Positions 53,152-61,751 of a DNA stretch of 64,000 bases are shown piece by piece. Source of the DNA: Stutzerimonas stutzeri TS44 (lineage in GTDB: Bacteria; Pseudomonadota; Gammaproteobacteria; Pseudomonadales; Pseudomonadaceae); contig AJXE01000005.1 in the NCBI GenBank assembly GCA_000263395.1, forward strand, positions 62,001 to 126,000. The letters are read 5' to 3'. The translations under genes and the position numbers were made by a program. Under the pieces are notes generated by a model that ran no database searches, was not told where the DNA came from, and saw nothing but the letters and a program-made list of their open reading frames with translations. Every line of letters starts with the position of its first letter. Position 1 is the first letter of the stretch.

Positions 53152-54699
53152 ATGGACGCACCTACCACCATGCCTGATCCGAAACGGCTTTCGGTATTGC
53201 GCAACACCGGCCTGAACTACCTTGGCCAGGCTTACGCCTTGCTGGTGGGTATTGTCATCCTGCCGTTCTATCTCAGCCATCTGGGCGCCGAGGCGTATGG
53301 ACTGATCGGCTTCTTCGCGGTGCTGCAGGCCTGGCTGCAACTGCTCGATGCCGGATTGTCGCCCTCACTGGTCCGGCAGATCGCCCATTACCGCGGGCAG
53401 GCGGAGGATTTTGCCGAGCTGACCGAACCAGGCCGCCTGCTGCGCTCGTTCGAGATCATCTTCGTCCCCATCGCTCTGCTGACGTGGGCCAGCATCCACG
53501 CCGCCAGCGGCTGGATTGCCGAACACTGGCTGCAAGCCCACGAACTCAGCGGCGCCACACTCGCCCAGTGCATCAGCCTGATGGGCGTGCTGGTCGGCCT
53601 GCGGCTATACGCGACGCTGTACAAGAGCGGCCTGCAAGGGCTGGAACTGCATGGCTGGCTGAACGGCGCGAACATGCTGATCGCCACCCTGCGCTACTTC
53701 GGCGGGCTGTTTCTGGTCGCCTTCGTGACGCAGGATCCGCGTGACTTCTTCGTCTTCCAAGTCGCGGTTGCGCTGGTCGAAACCCTGCTGATGGCCTCGC
53801 GCGCCTATGCGCTGATGCCCAACCCGCATCTGTTCACCGGTTTCGACTGGTCGGTGGTCAGGCCGGTACTGCCCTTCGCCGCGGGGATGACGCTCACCTC
53901 GGTGCTGTGGATCGTCCTCACGCAGCTGGACAAGGTGCTGCTCTCCAAGGTGCTGCTGCTCAAGGAATACGGCTATTACTCGCTGGTCGCGCTGATCGCT
54001 ACCGGGCTGCTCACCCTGACCAACCCGCTGGTGCAGACACTGCTGCCGCGCATGACCATGCTCACCGCCGAAGGGCGGATCGCCGACATGCGCGCGCTGT
54101 ACCTCAACGCCAGCCGCTTCGTCTGCAGTGTGCTGTTCCCGATGGCGGCGGTGATTGCCTTCCACTCGCGGGAACTGATTTTCGCCTGGACCGGCGATGC
54201 GCAGGCCGCGGCATGGAGCGAGCCGATCCTCGCCTGGTACGTGCTGGGCAGCGCGATCCTGGCGGTGGGCGCCTTCCAGTTCTATCTGCAGTACGCCTTC
54301 GGCGAGCTGCGCCTGCACATCTGGTTCAGCGTCGTTTCCACGGCGATCAGCATTCCGCTGGTGGTCTGGGCCGTGCTGCAGCATGGCGCACTCGGTGCGG
54401 CGCTGGCGTGGTTCGGCCTGCGGTTGATCACCTTCGTCATCTGGCCGCCGCTGGTGCACCGGCGCTTCGTCCCCGGCCTGCACGGCATCTGGCTGAAAGA
54501 CCTGATCCGTATCACCGCCGTGACCTTCCTCGGTCTGCTGCTCGGCGAACCGCTGTTCGACACCATCGCCAGCGACGAGCGCATCGACATCCTGCTGGCG
54601 CTGGCCAGCAGCGGCCTGGTCTGCCTGGCGCTGGTCGCCGCCAGCTCGCGGCCGCTGGTTCTCAAACTCTACGTACTGATCACCAAACCGAGCCTGTGA
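53152..54699 (+). CDS. wzx: Oligosaccharide flippase (Wzx-like)
   Basis: This polytopic inner-membrane protein has 515 residues with about 12-14 hydrophobic helices. The N-terminal LRNTGLNYLGQAYALLVGI (in part) and the pattern FYLSHLGAEAYGLIGFFAVLQ (in part) are typical of polysaccharide-biosynthesis flippases. It should translocate lipid-linked repeat units to the periplasm for Wzy polymerisation. The ATG at 53152 lies five bases after the aminotransferase stop; a second ATG at 53170 is also plausible. The symbol reflects the family; substrate is unknown. Confidence 0.88.
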   Translation: MDAPTTMPDPKRLSVLRNTGLNYLGQAYALLVGIVILPFYLSHLGAEAYGLIGFFAVLQAWLQLLDAGLSPSLVRQIAHYRGQAEDFAELTEPGRLLRSFEIIFVPIALLTWASIHAASGWIAEHWLQAHELSGATLAQCISLMGVLVGLRLYATLYKSGLQGLELHGWLNGANMLIATLRYFGGLFLVAFVTQDPRDFFVFQVAVALVETLLMASRAYALMPNPHLFTGFDWSVVRPVLPFAAGMTLTSVLWIVLTQLDKVLLSKVLLLKEYGYYSLVALIATGLLTLTNPLVQTLLPRMTMLTAEGRIADMRALYLNASRFVCSVLFPMAAVIAFHSRELIFAWTGDAQAAAWSEPILAWYVLGSAILAVGAFQFYLQYAFGELRLHIWFSVVSTAISIPLVVWAVLQHGALGAALAWFGLRLITFVIWPPLVHRRFVPGLHGIWLKDLIRITAVTFLGLLLGEPLFDTIASDERIDILLALASSGLVCLALVAASSRPLVLKLYVLITKPSL

Positions 54700-54700
54700 A

Positions 54701-55633
54701 ATGGAATTGAAGAGCGAATACGCCATCAGGTCGCGCTGGCAAGACCTGACCGAGCCGGTCCTGAGCATCGTCTGCCTGACCTACAACCACGCCGCGTTCA
54801 TCAGGAAGACACTGGAGAGTTTTCTCCAGCAGGAAACGGACTTCCCTTTTGAAGTGATCGTGCATGACGACGCCTCCACCGATGCGACCGCCGCGATCAT
54901 CGCCGAGTACGCCGCGCGCTACCCCGGCATCGTCAAGCCGATCTACCAGCAGCAGAACCAGTTCAGCCTCGGCGTACCGTTCAGCACGCGGCTGTTCGCC
55001 CGTGCGGCGGGTCGCTACATCGCCTACTGCGAGGGCGACGACTACTGGACCGATCCGCGCAAGCTGCAGCTCCAGGTGGATTTCCTCGAACACCACCGCG
55101 ACTACGTGCTGACCTACCACGACGCCTTCATGTTCAACAGCCAGGGCGTCATCCGCAGCCCGCAGTTCACCGGCAAGCTGCGCCAGGACGCCAGCGCCCG
55201 CGAGCTGATGCAGGGCCGGCCGCTGTCCACGCTGACGGTGTGCTTTCGCAACCTGCTGCAGGATCTGCCGCCCGAACTGCTGGGCGTGGAGGTGCTGGAC
55301 ATCTGCTGGTGGTCGCTGCTCGGCGCCCACGGCAAGGGCAAGTTCATCGCCGAAATCAAGCCGGCGGCCTACCGCATTCACGAAGGCGGCATCTTCTCCA
55401 TGCGCCCCAGCCGGCAGCGCATCCAGATGGCCATGCACGCCCATTACTGCCTGGCGCGCTACTACCAGCGCATCGGCAACCACGCGTTGTACGAGTACTT
55501 CCTCGGCCAGATCGCGAGTGAGTGCCTGGCGCTCCTCTCGCCGCTGAGCAAGCTGCAGGCGCTCTGCGGTGTCGTCCAGAACATCGGGCTCAACCTGTTG
55601 CGGCGTCTGGCGCCGCGATCGGCCAAAGGCTGA
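54701..55633 (+). CDS. Glycosyltransferase family 2
   Basis: This cytosolic or membrane-associated GT-A enzyme has 310 residues. The nucleotide-sugar site starts VLSIVCLTYNHAAFIRKTLES (in part, ~21-38) and the DxD-type region is HDDASTDATAAII (~57-69). CEGDDYWTDPRKLQLQ (~109-124) is a frequent motif in this family. It begins one base after the flippase stop, so it is tightly coupled to it. The donor and acceptor cannot be predicted. Confidence 0.9.
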   Translation: MELKSEYAIRSRWQDLTEPVLSIVCLTYNHAAFIRKTLESFLQQETDFPFEVIVHDDASTDATAAIIAEYAARYPGIVKPIYQQQNQFSLGVPFSTRLFARAAGRYIAYCEGDDYWTDPRKLQLQVDFLEHHRDYVLTYHDAFMFNSQGVIRSPQFTGKLRQDASARELMQGRPLSTLTVCFRNLLQDLPPELLGVEVLDICWWSLLGAHGKGKFIAEIKPAAYRIHEGGIFSMRPSRQRIQMAMHAHYCLARYYQRIGNHALYEYFLGQIASECLALLSPLSKLQALCGVVQNIGLNLLRRLAPRSAKG

Positions 55634-55674
55634 GCCCACGCTGCCGTTTCACCGCACCATCAGGATGGATCCAC

Positions 55675-57885
55675 ATGACTGCACTGACCCGCTCCCCGCT
55701 GGAATACGACACGGACAGCCGTATCGACCTGGCCGGCATTCTGCGTACCGCCTACGACCACAAGGGACTGATCGCCGGCATCACCGCGCTGTTCGCCGCC
55801 CTGGGCATCGCCTATGCCATCGTCGCCACGCCGATCTACGAAGCCACGGCGATGATCCAGATCGAGTCGAAGAAAACCGGCATCACCGGCGTGCCGGAGA
55901 TCGTGCCCCGGCTGGACTCGGTCTCCCAGGCCGTCACCGAGATTTCCCTGCTCAAGTCGCGCGCCGTGCTGGGCAAGACGGTGGAAAACCTCAAGCTCTA
56001 CATCAGCGCCAAACCCAAACGGCTGCCGCTGCTCGGCGGCTACCTCGCGCGCCAGCACGACCCGGCGCTCGACGGCCCGCTGACCGCGCCGCTGTTCGGC
56101 CTTGCCAGCTACGCCTGGGGCGGCGAGCGGATCGAGGTCTTCCAGCTCGACGTGCCGCCGGCCTACCTGGGCAAGACGCTCACCCTCATCGCCGAGAGCA
56201 ACGGCGGCTATCGCCTGCTGGACGAAGAACAGACCCTGCTGCTGCGCGGCGAAGTAGGCCAGGCGGTGACCGGTCGCGGTTTCAAGGTGCAGATCAGCGA
56301 GCTGCAGGCACGCCCCGGCACCGAGTTCGAGCTGGTGCGCAGCCGCCCGCAGACCACCGCGCTGGGCTATCAGGATCGCCTCATGGTCGGCGAAGCCGGC
56401 AAGGATTCGGGAATCATCTACCTGTCGCTGGAAGATGCCGACGCACAGCAGGCCACCGCCGTGCTCGACGAAATCGGCCGCCTCTACGTGCGCCAGAACG
56501 TCGAGCGCAGCTCGGCCGAGGCCGCGCAGCGCCTGGAGTTCCTGCGCTCGCAGCTGCCGCTGGTGCGCAAGGAGCTGGAAAAGGCCGAAGCCGCGCTCAA
56601 CGCCTACCAGACCAGCGCCAAGTCCGTGGACATCAGCATCGAGACCGAATCGGTGCTCGAGCAGATCGTCGAACTGGAGAAACAGCTGTCCGAGCACAAC
56701 CTCAAGCGCGTCGAGTACAACCGGCTCTACACCCGCGAGCACCCGCTCTACCAGACGCTGATAAGCAAGATCGGCCAGTTGCAGGCGCAGAAGGACGAGT
56801 TGCTGCACAAGGTCAATGCGCTACCGGAAACCCAGCAGGAGCTGCTGCGGCTCAAGCGTGACATGGAAGTCACCACCGAAACCTACACGCTGCTGATGAA
56901 CCAGGCCCAGGAGCAGGACGTCCTGCGCGCCGGCACCATCGGCAACGTGCGCATCATCGACGACGCCTACACCACTCCCGAGAAACCGGCCAAGCCGGTC
57001 CGCCCGCTGATCGTCGGCATCGCCGTTTTCCTCGGCCTGCTGATATCGGCGCTGGTCATCCTGCTGCGCCAGGCGTTCTACCGCGGCGTGGAAAGCCCCG
57101 ACGTGATCGAGAAGCTCGGCATTCCGGTGTATGCCGCAACGCCCTTCTCCAGCCGTCAGGAACAGCTGCACAAGGCCCGCAAGGCCCACGACGGCCTGGC
57201 CCGGCTGCTCAGCCTCACCGATCCGGCCGACCTGGCGGTCGAGTCCATGCGCAGTCTGCGCACCAGCCTCAAGTTCGCCACCCTCGAGGCCCGCAACCGG
57301 GTGCTGATGATCACCAGCCCCACGCCGGGCGTCGGCAAGTCGTTCGTCTCCGGCAACCTGGCGGCGGTCATCGCCCAGAGCGGCCAGCGCGTGCTGCTGA
57401 TCGACGCCGACATGCGCCGCGGCTACCTGCACCACGTCTTCGGCCTCACCCCGCGCCACGGCCTGTCCGATGCGCTCGCCGACGGGCTGGCGCTGAACGA
57501 GGTGATCCGCCACACCGCGCAGCAGAACCTGGACTTCATCGCCAGCGGCTGCAACGCGCCGAATCCGTCCGAACTGCTGATGCACGACAACTTCGCCCGG
57601 CTGCTCAAGGAGGCCGAGCAGCACTACGACCTGATCATCGTCGACACCCCGCCGGTGCTCGCCGTGACCGACGCCGTGCTGGTCGCCCAGCAGGCCGGCA
57701 CCAGCCTGCTGGTGGCGCGCTTTGGCCTCAGCAGCACCACGCAGATCGAGGCCGCCAAGCGCCGCCTGATGCACAACGGCGTGCTGCTCAAGGGCGCGAT
57801 CCTCAACGGCATCCGCCGCCGCGCATCGAATTCGGCGTACGACAGCGGCGCCTACGGTTACTACAGCTACCCCCAGAAAGCCTGA
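55675..57885 (+). CDS. Wzc-type polysaccharide copolymerase and tyrosine autokinase
   Basis: This inner-membrane protein controls chain length and export of group 1-type polysaccharides. It has 736 residues: a cytosolic start, TM1 at ~33-55, a large periplasmic Wzz-type domain with a coiled coil (~270-430), TM2 at ~444-467 and a cytosolic BY-kinase. Walker A is SPTPGVGKSF with K555, Walker A' is LLIDADMRRG, and Walker B is LIIVDTPPV (D657). The tail carries a tyrosine cluster (YDSGAYGYYSYPQKA), the expected autophosphorylation site. Neither wza nor wzb is in the window. The open frame begins earlier but the ATG at 55675 fits the domain. Confidence 0.93.
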   Translation: MTALTRSPLEYDTDSRIDLAGILRTAYDHKGLIAGITALFAALGIAYAIVATPIYEATAMIQIESKKTGITGVPEIVPRLDSVSQAVTEISLLKSRAVLGKTVENLKLYISAKPKRLPLLGGYLARQHDPALDGPLTAPLFGLASYAWGGERIEVFQLDVPPAYLGKTLTLIAESNGGYRLLDEEQTLLLRGEVGQAVTGRGFKVQISELQARPGTEFELVRSRPQTTALGYQDRLMVGEAGKDSGIIYLSLEDADAQQATAVLDEIGRLYVRQNVERSSAEAAQRLEFLRSQLPLVRKELEKAEAALNAYQTSAKSVDISIETESVLEQIVELEKQLSEHNLKRVEYNRLYTREHPLYQTLISKIGQLQAQKDELLHKVNALPETQQELLRLKRDMEVTTETYTLLMNQAQEQDVLRAGTIGNVRIIDDAYTTPEKPAKPVRPLIVGIAVFLGLLISALVILLRQAFYRGVESPDVIEKLGIPVYAATPFSSRQEQLHKARKAHDGLARLLSLTDPADLAVESMRSLRTSLKFATLEARNRVLMITSPTPGVGKSFVSGNLAAVIAQSGQRVLLIDADMRRGYLHHVFGLTPRHGLSDALADGLALNEVIRHTAQQNLDFIASGCNAPNPSELLMHDNFARLLKEAEQHYDLIIVDTPPVLAVTDAVLVAQQAGTSLLVARFGLSSTTQIEAAKRRLMHNGVLLKGAILNGIRRRASNSAYDSGAYGYYSYPQKA

Positions 57886-57904
57886 GCCGCATAAGGAGGC
57901 GCCC

Positions 57905-58651
57905 GTGTTCCGAACCATCTCGATAATGCAGCCGTACCTTTTCCCGTACCTGGGCTATTTCCAGCTGATCAACATCAGCGATGTTTTCGTGCTGGGTGAC
58001 GACCTGCAGTTCGAAAAGGGCTCCTGGACGAACCGCAACCGGATCCTGGTCGGCGGCCAGCCCAAGCTGATCACCTTCCCGCTGAAGAAGGGCCATCAGT
58101 ACGACAGCATCAACCAGCGCTGGCTCAGCGACGATTTCGACCAGCAGGCCCGGACCCTGCTGCGCAGGATCGAACACGCCTACGCCAAGGCGCCGCAGCG
58201 CGAGCAGGTCATGCCGCTGCTGCGCGAGATATTCGAATACCCCGAACGCAACCTGGCGCTGTTCACCGAGCACTCGCTACGCCGCCTGTGCCAGTACATG
58301 GGCATCAGCACGCCGATCTTCCGCGGCTCGGACCTGTGCCTGCCGCCGACGCTGGACAGGCACGAGCGCATCGTCCAGGTGGTCCGGCGCCTGGACGGCG
58401 AGCTGTACATCAACCCCATCGGCGGCATCGAGCTGTACTGCCCTGCCCGCTTCCGCAACGACGGCTTGCTGCTGCGCTTCCTGCGCATGGACGACGACCT
58501 GAGCTACCCGCAGCTGAACCACCCGTTCGTGCCGTCGCTGTCGATCATCGACGTGCTGATGTTCAACGACCGCGAAGCAATCAAGGACATGCTCGACCGC
58601 TTCGGCGTGATCGAAGGCCGCGAGGCGCGGCCGACGCTGCACCTGGCATGA
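57905..58651 (+). CDS. WbqC-like family protein
   Basis: This 248-residue protein opens with FRTISIMQPYLFPYLGYFQL (in part), the recognisable start of the WbqC-like family, followed by KGSWTNRNRILVGG near 38-51 and the middle IGGIELY near 178. The family recurs in O-antigen and capsule clusters, often with sugar aminotransferases, but its reaction is not firmly established to my knowledge. A purine-rich AAGGAGGCGCCC precedes the ATG at 57905. Function is open. Confidence 0.88.
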   Translation: MFRTISIMQPYLFPYLGYFQLINISDVFVLGDDLQFEKGSWTNRNRILVGGQPKLITFPLKKGHQYDSINQRWLSDDFDQQARTLLRRIEHAYAKAPQREQVMPLLREIFEYPERNLALFTEHSLRRLCQYMGISTPIFRGSDLCLPPTLDRHERIVQVVRRLDGELYINPIGGIELYCPARFRNDGLLLRFLRMDDDLSYPQLNHPFVPSLSIIDVLMFNDREAIKDMLDRFGVIEGREARPTLHLA

Positions 58652-58686
58652 CCCGCTGGCCGCTCCACTCAAGGGAAGGACCTCAC

Positions 58687-59187
58687 ATGACATCGCTGCA
58701 CACACCCCGCTGGTATCTCATCCAGACCAGGCCCCGCCAGGAAGCGCGGGCCGAAGAACACCTGCAGCGCCAGCACTACGAGTGCTGGCGCCCGTTGCGC
58801 CCCGCCGCCGGCGGCAAACAACCGGCCCGCCACGCCGAACCGCTGTTCCCCGGCTACCTGTTCATCCGCCTCGATCGCGACCAGGACAACTGGTATCCGA
58901 TCCGCTCCACGCGCGGCGTCAGCCGGGTCGTCAGCTTCGGCGGCCAGCCGACTCCAGTGCAGGACGAGCTGATCGAACAGTTGCGCCAGCGCCTTGCCGT
59001 GCCGGCGCTGCTCGCGGCGTCGTTCAACCCCGGCGAACGGGTGCAAGTCAGCGGTGGCGGCTTCCACGAACTGGAAGCGATCTTCGTCGCCAGCGACGGC
59101 GAACAGCGCTCGATCATCCTGCTCAACCTGCTGCGCCAGCAACAGAAGGTCACGGTGCCCAACCGCTACCTGCAGTGCTTTGCATGA
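58687..59187 (+). CDS. rfaH: RfaH-like transcription antiterminator (NusG paralogue)
   Basis: This 166-residue NusG-family protein has an N-terminal NGN domain (~8-105: WYLIQTRPRQEARAEEHLQR and EPLFPGYLFIRLDRD, each in part) and a KOW-type C-terminal domain (~115-160: FNPGERVQVSGGGFHELEAI). EPLFPxYLF, TRGVSRVVSFGG and the ending LLNLLRQQQKVTV match enteric RfaH closely rather than NusG. RfaH binds the ops sequence in paused RNA polymerase and suppresses termination over long surface-polysaccharide operons. An ops-like element lies 7.7 kb upstream, before the cluster's first gene. The final TGA overlaps the start of the GT4 gene (ATGA). Confidence 0.9.
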   Translation: MTSLHTPRWYLIQTRPRQEARAEEHLQRQHYECWRPLRPAAGGKQPARHAEPLFPGYLFIRLDRDQDNWYPIRSTRGVSRVVSFGGQPTPVQDELIEQLRQRLAVPALLAASFNPGERVQVSGGGFHELEAIFVASDGEQRSIILLNLLRQQQKVTVPNRYLQCFA

Positions 59188-60500
59188 ACGACCGAATGCC
59201 CTTGGCACCTGGCGAACCAGCGAGTCTCGAACCGATGAAGATCCTTTTTCTCAACGCCTTCTATCCGCCGCACATCGGCGGCGGCGCCGAAGTGGTGCTG
59301 CGCCAGCTGGCCGAAGGCCTGCAGCGGCGCGGCTGCGACGTGGCGGTACTGGCGACCGGGCCGGATGCCGGCCTGCAGCAGCAGCTCCAGCAGGATGTGC
59401 GGGTCTATCGCGCGGGCCTGCACAACCTCTACTGGCATTACACCCAGCAGCGTCCCGGCCGCCTCGCGCGCATGGGCTGGCATCTGCTCGATCGCTACAA
59501 CCAGCGCATGCGCCGTTACGTGCGCGCCGTGCTCGCGCTCGAACGGCCGGACATCGTGATCAGCAACAATCTGACCGGCTGGTCGATCTCCGCCTGGGAC
59601 GAGATCAGCGCCGCCGGCGTGCCGATCGTCCAGGTGCTGCACGACCTCTATCTGCTGTGCCCCAAGGACACCATGTTCAACCACGGCAAGGTCTGCGCGC
59701 AGCAATGCGGCCAATGCCGGTTCATGCGCATCCGCCACGCCGGTGCCTCGGCGCAGGTGGCGGCGGTGGTCGGTGTCAGCCGCTTCGTGCTGGAGCGGGT
59801 CACCAGCCACGGCTATTTCTCCCGCGCCAGCCAGCATGTGGTGCACAACCGCAGCGCGGCCAACGCCGAACAGCGCATGCCTGAGCCACGCCGGGCGAAC
59901 CGGCCGCTGCGCTTCGGCTACATCGGCACGCTGTCGGAGAACAAGGGCGTCGCCTGGCTGATCGAGCAGTTCCAGGCGCTGGCCATCGACGCGCGCCTGG
60001 AAATCGCCGGGCGCGGCAAGCTGGATTACGAAGCGCGGCTCAAGGCCCAGGCCGATCCGGCCAAGGTGACCTTCCACGGCTACCGCCAGACCGACGAGTT
60101 CCTGCGCGAGATCGATGTGCTGGTCGTGCCGTCGCTGTGGGACGAACCCTTCGGACTGGTCGCCGTGGAGGCCTGCGCCCACCACGTCCCGGTGATCGCC
60201 ACCCGCAGCGGCGGCCTGCCGGAGATCATCCAGGACAACCTCAATGGCCTGCTCTGCTCGCCGCACGAGCCGCATTCGCTGGCCATCGCCATGCTCTGGC
60301 TGTACCTCGACGCCGACCTGCGCGAGCGCCTCGGCCGGCAGGCGCGCGCCAGCGTCGAACCACTGCTGGACCGGGAACGGATGCTGGACGAGTACCAGAC
60401 CATCCTGCGCAAAACGCTTCAGGGAACGAGCATTCGCCATGAACCAGAGCCTGCTGATCACCGCTCCACGCCCGGCATCGCATCCGCTCGAGATCGATAA
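59184..60500 (+). CDS. Glycosyltransferase family 4 (GT-B)
   Basis: This 438-residue enzyme starts at the ATG at 59184 overlapping the rfaH stop; an internal ATG at 59235 (MKILFLNAFYPPHIGGGAEV) is the start of the conserved domain and an alternative. GT4 features include GGGAEVVLRQLAEGLQRRG in the N-terminal half and VPSLWDEPFGLVAVEACAHHV with the EX7E-type nucleotide-sugar site in the C-terminal half, followed by IATRSGGLPEII. It transfers a sugar from a nucleotide donor to the lipid-linked acceptor. Its 3' end overlaps the next gene by 62 bases. Confidence 0.92.
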   Translation: MNDRMPLAPGEPASLEPMKILFLNAFYPPHIGGGAEVVLRQLAEGLQRRGCDVAVLATGPDAGLQQQLQQDVRVYRAGLHNLYWHYTQQRPGRLARMGWHLLDRYNQRMRRYVRAVLALERPDIVISNNLTGWSISAWDEISAAGVPIVQVLHDLYLLCPKDTMFNHGKVCAQQCGQCRFMRIRHAGASAQVAAVVGVSRFVLERVTSHGYFSRASQHVVHNRSAANAEQRMPEPRRANRPLRFGYIGTLSENKGVAWLIEQFQALAIDARLEIAGRGKLDYEARLKAQADPAKVTFHGYRQTDEFLREIDVLVVPSLWDEPFGLVAVEACAHHVPVIATRSGGLPEIIQDNLNGLLCSPHEPHSLAIAMLWLYLDADLRERLGRQARASVEPLLDRERMLDEYQTILRKTLQGTSIRHEPEPADHRSTPGIASARDR

Positions 60501-61737
60501 GTCGACACTGCTGGTACTGATCGCCGCCGCGCTGCTGCTGACCGAGACCTTCTCCGGCGCGCTGCGCTACTACAGCGCGCTGGCCGGGGTGTCCTGGCTG
60601 TTGTACCTGCCGAAGATCGCCTGTCTGGCCGCCCTCGGCCTGGAGCTGCTGAGCCACCGTGGCCAGCCGCTGTTCTGGCTGGTGCTGCTGGCGCTGGCGA
60701 CGTCCGCCTGGCTGGCGCTGCTCAACGGTGCAGCGCTGGCCAACATCGGCTTCACCCTGTTCATGTACCTGCCGCTGCTGTTCGGCGTGGTCTGCGGCCG
60801 GCACCTGGAACGGCGGCTGGCGCTGCTGATCAAGGTGATCGGCTTCGGCCTGCTGGCCTCGTTTGTCGGCATCGCCCTGGACATGCTCATCAGCGTGCCG
60901 TGGAAGGGCTACAGCTACATGCTCGGCAATGTGGAACTGAGCGGCAATCGCTCCTGGGCGATGGACGATATCGACCGCATCGGCGGCTTCGCGCGCATGT
61001 CCACCAGCCTGTCGATGATGATCGCCGTGTACAGCCTGTTCCTCGCCGCGTTCATCCGCTCGCGGCTGTTGCGCGTGCTGCTGTATGGGGTGTCGCTGGC
61101 CGGCATCGTGCTGACCACCAACAAATCGAGCGTGGTGGCGTACGTGGTCACCCTGCTCATGCTGACATTCGCCGCGTACCGCTTCGCCAGCGCCACGGCG
61201 TTCCTGCTCGCGGTGCTGGGCGGCGTGGCGCTGCCGATCGCCAGCCTGCTGTTGCGCATCGACCCGATCGCCGCGGTCAGCAGCAGCCTGCTGTCCTCGT
61301 TCGCCGACCGCCTGATCAACAGCTGGCCGAACTTCATCGACAACGTGGCGAGCCAGGCCTCGGTCTGGTGGGGCGCGGGCTTCGGTGCGGTAGGCAGCGG
61401 TGGCACGGCGTTCCCCATTGCGGGCCTGGAGCTGCTGGCTATCGCCGACAACACCGCGCTGTACCTGTGGGGCATGCTCGGAGTGGGCGGCGTGGCGCTG
61501 TACCTGCTGACCCTGCCGCTGCTGCTGCGCCTGCACGAACGCGGCCCGCGCGTGCGTGGCGGCCTGCTGGGCGCGGTGTTCTGCATCTGTCTGGTGGCCT
61601 GGGCCACCGACGTGCTGGAAGTGTCGGTCGCCAGCCTGTTCCTTGGCCTGGCGATCGCCCATGTGCTCGCCCCACTCAACCTACCGGCGACCAGCCTGAT
61701 GGCGCCGCGCATCACCGATCCCCGCCATCTGGCGTAA
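60439..61737 (+). CDS. O-antigen/exopolysaccharide polymerase or ligase (Wzy/WaaL-like)
   Basis: This is a 432-residue integral membrane protein with roughly ten to twelve helices and a large periplasmic loop (~300-345, GAGFGAVGSGGTAFPIA). The architecture is that of Wzy polymerases and O-antigen ligases, which have low sequence identity. Between them, Wzy is favoured here because a flippase and Wzc are encoded in the same cluster. The ATG at 60439 lies inside the end of the GT4 gene, so translation is coupled. Sequence alone does not separate polymerase from ligase. Confidence 0.8.
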   Translation: MNQSLLITAPRPASHPLEIDKSTLLVLIAAALLLTETFSGALRYYSALAGVSWLLYLPKIACLAALGLELLSHRGQPLFWLVLLALATSAWLALLNGAALANIGFTLFMYLPLLFGVVCGRHLERRLALLIKVIGFGLLASFVGIALDMLISVPWKGYSYMLGNVELSGNRSWAMDDIDRIGGFARMSTSLSMMIAVYSLFLAAFIRSRLLRVLLYGVSLAGIVLTTNKSSVVAYVVTLLMLTFAAYRFASATAFLLAVLGGVALPIASLLLRIDPIAAVSSSLLSSFADRLINSWPNFIDNVASQASVWWGAGFGAVGSGGTAFPIAGLELLAIADNTALYLWGMLGVGGVALYLLTLPLLLRLHERGPRVRGGLLGAVFCICLVAWATDVLEVSVASLFLGLAIAHVLAPLNLPATSLMAPRITDPRHLA

Positions 61738-61751
61738 CCACGACGAGACCG

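Noticed and set aside
51161-53161. Minus-strand open frame of 666 codons opposite the oxygenase and aminotransferase
   Set aside because: The DegT lysine motif and other family signatures are on the plus strand; the antisense frame is a GC shadow.
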